64,000 bases of DNA from Phoma sp. XZ068 (Eukaryota; Ascomycota; Dothideomycetes; Pleosporales; Didymellaceae), in NCBI GenBank assembly GCA_004835665.1, contig RBKR01000004.1, positions 434,001-498,000 on the forward strand, written 5' to 3'. Position 1 is the first letter of the stretch. Each line of letters begins with the position of its first letter. The position numbers were made by a program, and so were the translations under genes. The notes under the pieces were generated by a model that made no database searches, had not been told where the DNA came from, and saw only the letters and a list, made by a program, of their open reading frames with translations. This document shows, piece after piece, positions 55,975 through 64,000 of the stretch.

Positions 55975-57480
55975 GGTTGCTATCGTCGTGGAGATACTTG
56001 GTCTATCTAAGATGGGTCGAGATGAAGATGCAGTTGATTCGGCAACCGTGTGTGAATCGTTCATATGAGTTGGCATCATTCTGGACGATGGTTGCTGCTT
56101 TATACATCTGACACTTCGACAGCAACCAGCTGCGGGGAAGCTAGTAAGTAACACCAAGTGGATCCCTGCACTCGCATCTGCCTCGCGCTAAGGCTTGGCC
56201 TCCTCTTGGAGGCTGTGCTGGGAGCTCATGATAAAGGAGTTTGAGTCTGACCATCACCACAGTAACGAAAATCGCGCTGCGCTTTCATCACCAGATTTGA
56301 TGGGCAGTCAAAAATGCGCGATGATCTGTCTTCCCACTGCGACAGTCTCTCTGCTTCATTCAGCCGTGATAATTCGTCTCAAACTCTCAGTGCTTCACGG
56401 CAATAACATTGATCACACGTCCGAGCGCCACGTGCGATCGGCACAGCAACACTCCAGGCCACCCATCCGCAGCTCCAAGCAGCCCACAAGTCGGTTAAGA
56501 CGGGTGCCTCATTGCTCCTAAACCCAAATCGCACACCCTGCTGTGCCCGTGACGTAGCCAATTCATCGCGAGTCTGCCTCAGTGGCCCTAGGAGAACTGT
56601 ACCGTCCAAACACATCCCGTCTAGCAAAACGTTCGCAGCATCAATACGTCAATAGCTCGCGCTCTCGGCAGGCCGAATAGTATCACGCGCTGCAATAGCG
56701 CCACGGCTTTAGCACACCTCGGGCTCCTTTGGTTCGGCTCAGCCTTACCGGTGGCGTTCCTAGGTAGTGTGGAATTTTGGAAGCATCAGAGAAGCTTGTG
56801 AGGCTCAAGTCCGTGTGTAGGTCACCATGCAGGGAAATGTTTCTCGGTGGATGATTTCAAGGCCTCGGTGTCGGAAAAAGAAAGACTGAGCACGGTGAGA
56901 ATAACCGCGCATTCGTGCTGTTGATTCGCGAGACAGTGTTGGGGCGCCTGATACGAGGCTGTACAACTTCGCTGCTCAGGGCCTATTATCCCACGCTCTC
57001 TACGATGCGCAACTCAACCCACAGTCTTTGAAATCTGCCTGGTTGCCACGTGTGTTCTACGCGCATATCTCCAGATTGCCCAAGACCGCACTCTTCGTAT
57101 TGGCTGTTGACCGGTGAGCTTCAGAATGCAGATACGGATATCGCTCTGCGCTGGTATTGCACTGCCTCTTTGAGGCCTTTTCCCTCGCGATTAGTTTCAT
57201 GGCTCGCTAAACAGCTTGATTTAATCCCTTATCGACCTCCGGTCTGCGTCTGACATTTCGCTGCTATTTCGCAGAGCGGCATGGTCGCATAGCCCACAGT
57301 ATTACTCGCGGTCCTAAATTCTCACCAAAGGTCATGTCTTCGCCGCACCGCAGACTGAGGCGTAAGGTACGCCGTATGACCGTAGCGCATTGTGATCCTT
57401 CCAAAGGTGCCGGTTCTTTTTTCAGCTTTGACAGTGACCATAGTCCAGATCCTGTTGAGACATGTTGACATGCCTTCAAC
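55975..57480. other. Upstream region of the stomatin-like gene
   Basis: About 1.5 kb. No gene is supported. Frames of 60-108 codons occur without recognisable features. Confidence 0.4.
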
Positions 57481-57553
57481 TGTCGCCGTGAGATCGTGAT
57501 GTAAAACAGTACTAGTTCGACTATACTCTATTAAAGGAGATGTCATTTGTTTA

Positions 57554-57850
57554 GCGAATCTGCTTGTGGCATTGTGAAGGCTGCTTTGATTATGAATATC
57601 GAAGCTTGAATTCCTCGTTTATACAACATACACCTCAGTGCCTACCAGGATACAGATAAACGTTGATTCAAGTAAAGCATCAAGGATAGTCCCCAATCTG
57701 TTAACACCTGTCTACGATTGGATTCACATTTCGCTGTGAGATTGTGCGAATCTGCCTGTGGCATCGTGAAGGCTACAATGATAAAACTTGAAGCCACGAG
57801 TTCCTCGTTTGCACAGTAGACACGTTGGTGCCAACCTGAACTACAGATAT
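57554..57850. repeat. Two diverged direct-repeat copies of about 105 bp
   Basis: A block from 57554 (GCGAATCTGCTTGTGGCATT...) to ~57660 recurs from 57746 (GCGAATCTGCCTGTGGCATC...) to ~57850, 192 bp apart. Both share GTGAAGGCT, TTCCTCGTTT and TACAGATA in order, but they differ at many sites, partly by C/T changes (CTTG versus CCTG, CATTG versus CATCG). Weaker flanking similarity precedes each copy (CGCCGTGAGATCGTG near 57484; CGCTGTGAGATTGTG near 57732). This may be a decayed element, with RIP-like mutation possible but not shown. Confidence 0.55.
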
Positions 57851-59821
57851 GTCTCCCGAGACGGATCTTCCGGTAAGAGGGGTCTCTTACCGGTGCTTAT
57901 ACGTTCATTCAAAATTCATAACTTTCAGACCAGTGAAACTCTTTAGACACCAAGTTGTTCATCATCAGGGGATGAGGCGCCATGGAATAATGATAGCCAG
58001 CCGCACTCTAAGAGCGAGATCGTGTGTGGATCGAATTCTATAAACCCCAAAGCAGATATACCTTTTCAGAACACGCTCCTAAAAGTCCTCTGAGCTGTGC
58101 AACCGATTGCGCAGCAAAACATCAAATCACCATATAAAACGACAAAGTTAAACATCACGTGCAAGGAGCCCTAAAATTACTGCAATCGAGTCTACCTCCT
58201 AGTCTTTCCGCGCTATCCTTCCCCCCTGATGGTCACTTGGTGTAGTCGTCACACAACTGGCACATAGGATCTGCTTGACGGCAAAAACCTCTTTGGTTCA
58301 AAGTCAGCACCGATCAAATCCACTTTGAAGCAGGCCGTAGGTCTACTAAGCAGGTAAATATCAGTAGTCATTCAGCCCCTATACCACATGTTCAAACAGC
58401 GAAAGCATTTCCCCGCAAGCTCTGTTCCTAGTAACATACTGAGTATACACGATATTCAAGGCAGAGCAAGATATTGCAGAAGGAATATAGATAGTACAGG
58501 AGTGAACTCTCACTATATATGTGTGCCAAGATCTCATCGAATCATCGAACACAACTTACTTTACCAATCCTTTGCATTCGATCAGATCCTCAGTCTTAAA
58601 CTTCTAGATAGCAGGCTAGGGTAGTATAGGACAGCAGCTGGTCTATAGAATGTAGCTCACATACGCAAGAGAGCGATCTAGAACCCGAGTACCTAGGGCA
58701 GAGTTGCAAGATGTGGACAAAACAGCAGACAAGGAGCTATATCCTATAACTAGACCGTTCTCTTGCGTATGTGAAGCCTAAGTAGTAGAAAAATAACAAA
58801 TTAGATATTTTCTACCAGCGAAGGATTTCCTGCAGGAGTATACTACTAAAATAGTACTCTTTGCACACGGACTACCTGCTAAGATAATACTTACTTGCAT
58901 CTCACTCTCCTGTGTATGTGAGCCTACCTTATGACAGATAGTCAAGTTCTCTTTCCCTGTCGGCAAAACATACCTTGCAAGACTACATTACCAAAACGTC
59001 GCTCTTTCACACAAACAGCCTTACAAAAGTATCTACACACAATTCCACTATTTCCCCCATCCACAGACTCCTTAAGAACTCACGGTAGACGGAACAACCC
59101 CCTCTTTCTTATAAACCACGTCCCATTCCTTCGTTCAAAAATCACCCACCCATCAACCATCCCAACCAATACCCTCATCTCGTCCTCCTCTTCACCATCC
59201 AAAGCACAGCCTCCCCGCCGATTCAAGTCCAAACATCCTCACGGTGCTAACTCGGACATACATTCCTTCAGTTTCATACAAACGGCTACCCTTATATCGA
59301 CGACCCACAGTATCCACTTACTAGCGAGTGCATCAGTCTTGGCAATGAGTATGTTCGGCGAGCAAGCCTGCATCGAAGAGCATGATTGCACAGAAGTAAG
59401 GAAGTGATAAAATCAACACAGGCATAGCGAATGTCTACACGGGCAGTCGAACGGCACGGACGATAAATGTGATCTTCTCAATTCTGCTCATCTACTATTC
59501 CTATTCCTCTCTCTTCTCTCCATTCCCACCGCTTACATCGTCATCGTGCATCTTACACCCGTTGATACAACAGCACAATACGCAAGTCTGCGTGACGGTA
59601 TATGCAAAGAGCCAGAACCCAAAATCCAGTCCAAGATGCTCCAACTCCAACATTTTGGGTATGACAGACGGTTATAAATGGGAAATATTTCGGTTCGCTC
59701 GCTCGCTCGATGTCGTGACATAGGAGATGACAGTACTAAAGTGATACGCTGTGGTGAAAGCGCAGAGAGCCAGGCTCCGCTGATGATGCACAAGAATAGA
59801 TGGAGATCGTCGAATCTGATC
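57851..59821. other. Gene-poor, AT-rich region
   Basis: About 2 kb rich in CTATA/TAGT words, consistent with old transposon remains. It contains an imperfect inverted repeat (58654-58782). A 158-codon plus-strand frame (58931-59407) is Ser/Pro/Thr-rich with no family resemblance and is not accepted as a gene. Confidence 0.5.
58654..58782. repeat. Imperfect inverted repeat, MITE-like
   Basis: The left arm at 58657-58675 (TCACATACGCAAGAGAGCG) pairs with CGTTCTCTTGCGTATGTGA at 58756-58774 at 18 of 19 positions, with weaker complementarity on both sides (CGATCTAG against CTAGACCG). The loop is about 80 bp. A third related copy of the right arm (CTCCTGTGTATGTGAGCC) lies near 58908-58925. No transposase is seen. 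Confidence 0.55.
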
Positions 59822-61315
59822 TCATGATGGCAGTACGGATGTCTGCTTGGGAGATGTGTTCCCGTTTGCGAGGATTGGTCGCGGCTCTCGTTGCTGGGGC
59901 TCGCCGTACGCCCATTTTGTTGCGTCGTTTACTATCGTAGCGCAAACTGGGTCGACGTGCTTCATCCACAGCGCCGCCGACCGGTATAGAACGTAGTAGA
60001 AGACAGCGACAGCAATGAAAATGTGAGTGGTAGACCCGCGCTGGAGGTCTAATTGCTCGCCCTTTTCGTTTCGTGGCGGGTTCATGGCGGATGGGAGGTA
60101 GATCATCCAGGTAAGGACCGACTTGATGAATGTGTTGTGTAGGAGGTATACGGGAAAACTGACACGGCCGAGGAAGTTGAAGACAGGAGATGTGAGGATC
60201 TTGCGGGCTCGTGCGGAGAAGAAGATACCTAGGAGAACGGTTGAGGCGCCAAGATGGTCCCAGTAGCGACGCACGTCAGACTTCTCAGCCGTGATGCTTT
60301 GCATGATCTTCTGCATGACGTGCGACCAGTGGGCGTTTTGCGGGCTGTCTTGGGGGTAGCCGGCGAGGAACATGCCAAAAATGATCATCATGCCGGGGAT
60401 GGGCGCAGGGAGGACCGAGGTCGCGGAGTCTTTGTAGTGGTTGTGCAGCTCGGCAACGAACATGCCTGTGACGATGTTCAGGCCTTTGAGGGCTCCAATA
60501 GCGAGGCCTGCGGTTGTTAGCCATATTTTTTACATGCATTGCGTGCTGCTCACCTTCACCCATCTGCCAGAAGTAGAGGTACAGGACAGCGTAGACCAGC
60601 AGGCGGGCCTTGGGCTTGATCATGGCGGTCGCAAACATGGTCGTGTAGACCAGCATGCTGCCCTCCAAGAACAAATGCAGGGTCCACTGTGTGCCGTCGT
60701 ACTCGTTCCAGCCTATTGTCCACGTCTCCGTCTCGACCTTGACCAGCGACTTGAAGGCCATCCACAGCGTCGGCTCCTGCCTGTGCCAGCCCTGGCGGAT
60801 CCACGTCGAGTCGACGTGCTTGGTCATGTGGTAGGCGTTTGTGTTGGCCATGAACCAGGTAACGAATGTGGCTGCCATGGTGGGCAGGACGAGGCGGCCG
60901 GAGCGGGCGAGCGCCGAGCGCGCAATGCCTGTGAAGGCGGCATCGTGGTTGCCGGCGCGCGACTTGCTGATGGGGCCGATCGAGTTTACGTAGCCGGTGA
61001 CGAGGAAGAAGATAGCGACGGCGCTGCGGCCGCCGACGGCGAGGCGGAAGAAGGGCAGCTGGAACAGGTGCGGCGCTGTCTTTGCATCGGCGGCGGGCGA
61101 GTGCAGCCACGGCACGAGGGCGGTGCACAGGTGGCCGCTCACGACCATGAACGACGCAATGCCGCGCAGGCCCTGGAGGGAACGGTGTTAGCCGCAGTGA
61201 CACGGGCGGGAGGGAGCAGGGAGCTGGGCTGGTGGGGCGGGTGTGACAGGAGGCTACACCGCAGACCACACAGGAGACTACGCACATCGATCCAGTTGGC
61301 GTCGCGGGGAGGCAT
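59822..61315 (-). CDS. Acyltransferase-3 family membrane protein
   Basis: Exons 61286-61315, 60554-61172 and 59822-60507 give 444 residues. The first exon (MPPRDANWID) joins GLRGIASFMVVSGHL in phase 0, giving the family signature with the catalytic His. The 113-bp first intron uses GTGCGT, a CTAAC branch and CCAG. The second intron (46 bp) restores QMGEGLAIGALKGLNIV. About ten membrane helices follow, with RSAVAIFFLVTGYV, SGRLVLPTMAATF, FLGRVSFPVYLLHN (a late conserved segment) and a charged C-terminus. The family O-acylates sugars, lipids or secondary metabolites at membranes; the substrate here is unknown. No secondary-metabolite cluster is seen around it. Confidence 0.9.
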
Positions 61316-63179
61316 GGTGCCGGCGTGAGGTAAAGGAGCGTAGGGGAGCGAGGGTCCAACGAGCAAAAGGAGAGCCGGGCGCGCGATCAAGCCGTCTGCA
61401 TCGCCGTTGCTGCTGGCTGCCGGACGTCTCTAGTGCGCGGCGCTGGTGGCGGCGGCCGCTATGCGAAGTATGCGAAGCTGGGGACGATCGAGGGCACGAG
61501 TGATTAGATAGAGCCGCGGCAGACACGACGCGAACAGAGAACAGCAGGAGCAGAGGCAGCGCAGGTGCAAGAGTCAAGGACAGACAGACGCAGGACAGGA
61601 GCGCGGACGGCGCCAGATATGGGTTCTGTCGCCCCGGGCCCTGGAGCTCGAGGTCCCCACTGGCATTTCTCAGGACTATGCAGGCTTGCGACGCGGCTCG
61701 CGAGGCGCCAGGGCAGAGCGCCCCGAGTGCCAAGGAGGCAGGAGCTTAGCTGGACCTCCCTTCAGCGACTGCCCTCCACGCCGCGCGCCTCCTGTGCGCG
61801 TCGGAGCCACCCGTCGACGGGGAATGCATGGTGCATGGTGCCGCAGCCAGAGCAGCCGCTGCGCATTGATGACGGCTGCCCTGCGCAGCCTGTCGCGTGC
61901 ATCCCGTAGAAACAGTTCGCTGTCCAGCCCGCGGTTTTGCCACTGCGACACAGCTGACGGCTCGCTAGCGAGCCCACAGACTCTCCCTCTCTTGAACCAC
62001 CCTACCAGGCCATGGTCAGAGCGGACGTTTCCCCTCACTGCTCTGGCATGTAGCACCAATACCATGCAGTGGATGGAGCCAAGCAATTCCGCTCAATGCC
62101 ACCTCAACTCTTGGAAACCCATCACGTTGTCCTCGCCGTGCAAACAGGACAAGCAAACTCCTGGTCAAGCCTTTCGTATTCGGGTAACGCGTCCCGGACA
62201 TCGCTCTTCAACGCAGTGGCGCTCGCCAAAACCCCTCTTCGGGACATTTGGCTGCTCGTTGACGGTCTTGGCGCTGACGTTGCCTAATCCCCTGTGCGTC
62301 CGCTTTTCCCGGGGCGGGCCCCTGTCATCCTTACTGCTGCCGTCAGGGGTACACCAGGCCCTGCCACGCACCCAAGTCCGCCTCCAGACCATCATTTGTC
62401 CAAACACCCGTTTCGCCTAGATTGCCGGAATGGGACCATCCACAATGATGTGATGGGGACGCGTTTGCTGCAGTTTGATATTCATTGCAGGCCCTGCTCC
62501 AACATTGCGATGCGCACGCGACTCGTGGAGATGAAGCCTCGTTGAACCGCGAATTCTGATAATGTCTTTTCAGGCCCCCCAATCCCGAACCAAAACTCCG
62601 ATCCTCCGCTGAAAATCTTCTTGTACGACCGTACCCTCGGTGCCAGCCAAGCCCCAGCAGTGCCAATGTTGACATGTCTATTTTCATGACCCTCCTTCCA
62701 TGCCCGATCAGCATGCGTGTTTCATGTGTATCTGATGCCAATCGATCTCTATCTCACCCAAAGTCCGTTCGTATTGCACGGTTCGTGTGATCGACACCGT
62801 CCCACTTCCCCAGAATTAGTGCTGAATGTTCGTATCTCAAAGATACGAGCTGATCCTGACCCGGACAAAGCTTGGATCTGACATGTCAGTAAGGCTCTCC
62901 GAACCGAAGGTCCGGGTACTATGTTTCTGTAACGTCAGGGGTAGAGGATAAGCACTGGGTTTCGTTGATGAATGTGACAGTGGTTGTACGAACATTCATG
63001 CTCGCTGTCTACTGCTTCTCGCACTCAGACGTGCCCTGTCGGTATGGGTATCATACAAGTACTATCAGCTTAACAATGTCCCTCTACAAATACACGCTCA
63101 TTTGTACGATGTGTTCCAAAACGCCAGTATCAGACCATGCTGGCGCGTTACTGCTGTGCCATTCCAATCCAAGCTCTGT
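61316..63179. other. Upstream region of the acyltransferase gene
   Basis: About 1.9 kb. The part from ~61,200 to ~62,000 is GC- and CpG-rich, then composition becomes more balanced. Several long overlapping frames exist (up to 244 codons, plus, 61686-62420), but the translations are Arg/Pro/Ser-rich and unlike proteins. No gene is supported. Confidence 0.45.
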
Positions 63180-64000
63180 TCACGATTCTGGCTCGCTCTC
63201 CGCATTATCACTGTCAGTGATCAACTCCTTCGACTTGAATGCCTTCGACGACAGAGTCTTGCTTCGCTTCGTTGGAGCCTTTTGAGAACCCGCACCGCTC
63301 TCCCTGCTTCTCTTCTTGCTCGGCTTTGCATCAGACCCAACTTCACCGTTAGCCTCCATGGAGTCCGCAGGTTGGTATCGATCCTCGAATTCATGTTCAT
63401 GATTCTGTTTCATGAAGCCGTAGAGAGAGATAAGAAAGGCCATCATATTCTCAGCTGCATCATCATCATTGACGAGCTGACGCAGCTCCTTATAAACCAT
63501 TTGCAGGGTGCGTACAGACCATGTCAGCTTCATCTGCTCGGCGATATCTTGCCATACGATTTGGTCGTCTGATGTGGAACCGTTCTCGGTTGCCTGCTCG
63601 ATGAGTTTCTCCACGAGATCGAATTTGTCACCCCAAAGCATATCGTCAGGACCAGGCGGTTTGAGTGCTGCTGTGGTGACGGCGGATTCACCATCTTTCT
63701 TGGCCTGGGGCTTGCGACGCCTCTTTTGTGGTTGCTCAGCCTCAGCCTTTATCTGGCCAGGCTCCGGGGCTCTCCTTGGCTTGATCTCGACGTCTATGGT
63801 GGCCGGAGGCATTCGAGCTCTCATCAGCTTCCATTTCGACTGACACTGCAGACGGCTACGAGTGTCACCCATCTCTCTACACACTTCGTGCCAATTGATA
63901 ACAGGCGTGTAATCGTTAAGAGACGGCTTGCCGCTTTCTGCCAGGTGGTCCTCGACCCTTTGACAGACAATAGAGAGAACCTTGACGAATTGCTCCTCTT
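63180..64000 (-). CDS. Myb/SANT-domain DNA-binding protein (Reb1/TTF1-like), cut by the window edge
   Basis: The frame is open from the stop at 63180 to the window end, so the N-terminus is missing; 273 residues are visible. Near the edge the sequence reads YTPVINWHEVCREMG, then DTRSRLQCQSKWKLMRA, a Myb repeat with the conserved Trp residues and the QCQSKW DNA-recognition helix. After a basic linker (KRRRKPQAKK), a second helix-turn-helix-like part (WGDKFDLVEKLIEQA, then IVWQDIAEQMKLTWSVRTLQ) follows, and a Lys/Arg/Ser-rich tail. The pattern matches fungal Myb proteins that bind rDNA terminators (Reb1) or act as polymerase I termination factors. The exact member is not decided. Confidence 0.78.
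   Translation of the reverse strand, partial: EEQFVKVLSIVCQRVEDHLAESGKPSLNDYTPVINWHEVCREMGDTRSRLQCQSKWKLMRARMPPATIDVEIKPRRAPEPGQIKAEAEQPQKRRRKPQAKKDGESAVTTAALKPPGPDDMLWGDKFDLVEKLIEQATENGSTSDDQIVWQDIAEQMKLTWSVRTLQMVYKELRQLVNDDDAAENMMAFLISLYGFMKQNHEHEFEDRYQPADSMEANGEVGSDAKPSKKRSRESGAGSQKAPTKRSKTLSSKAFKSKELITDSDNAESEPES

Noticed and set aside
58931..59407. 158-codon plus-strand frame
   Set aside because: Ser/Pro/Thr/His-rich, starting in an AT-rich repeat-like area without a leader.
61686..62420. 244-codon plus-strand frame in GC-rich DNA
   Set aside because: Arg/Pro/Ser-rich translation; long frames arise easily in GC-rich sequence with few stops.
1..64000. CRISPR arrays, rRNA, complete tRNA genes or intact transposases
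   Set aside because: None seen on reading both strands; a fungal nuclear window would not be expected to hold CRISPR arrays.

Overview
This window is nuclear DNA of a filamentous ascomycete. The evidence is short introns of about 47-170 bp with GTAAGT-type donors and CTAAC-like branch sites, genes on both strands without operons, and CT/CA-rich leaders. The gene set agrees: a GH17 beta-glucanase of the btgC type, an AA9 lytic polysaccharide monooxygenase, a Zn(II)2Cys6 regulator, an RTA1 exporter, a Dal5-type permease and a TmpA-like protein. A Dothideomycete, possibly Pleosporales, is my best guess, but it is an inference from gene content. I find no bacterial, viral, CRISPR or intact transposon sequence.

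Layout. 0.7-7 kb: cell-wall and surface genes (GH17 glucanase, ferritin-like secreted protein, small GPI-anchored protein). 7-11 kb: TmpA-like membrane oxidoreductase and an epoxide hydrolase in tandem on the minus strand. 12.3-17 kb: a 1,534-residue disordered protein, possibly eisosomal. 17.7-23.6 kb: a plant-type sedoheptulose/fructose bisphosphatase, a Zn2Cys6 regulator with a GC-AG intron, and an RTA1 transporter. 24-28 kb: a HIRIP3-like histone chaperone divergent from trehalose-6-phosphate synthase. 28.8-31.2 kb: AA9 LPMO and a GFA/CENP-V protein. 31.4-38.2 kb: a housekeeping block with Cdc37, Rtt103-like CID protein, clathrin light chain and a STRAP-type WD40 protein. 38.7-48 kb: MFS permease, RNA 3'-phosphate cyclase, mitochondrial ABC transporter, cupin and F-box protein. 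49-53.5 kb: an NADPH/FAD reductase without an FMN domain and a 54-residue membrane protein, facing away from each other across a 2.3 kb region that carries five exact ATCWGATAA motifs. 54.8-56 kb: stomatin-like protein. 56-59.8 kb: gene-poor, with diverged repeats. 59.8-61.3 kb: acyltransferase-3. 63.2 kb to the edge: Myb-domain protein, cut by the window end.

Most genes are independent. The most notable feature is the 49-53.5 kb divergent unit. ATCWGATAA is the published consensus for iron-sensing GATA repressors (SreA/Urbs1 type). Five copies in 1.4 kb, flanked by a reductase whose FMN domain is replaced by a disordered tail with a CCGGGCC cluster, suggest an iron-regulated reductase locus. 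That function is an inference. Exon boundaries were assigned by eye from frame, splice consensus and family conservation; no search was run.
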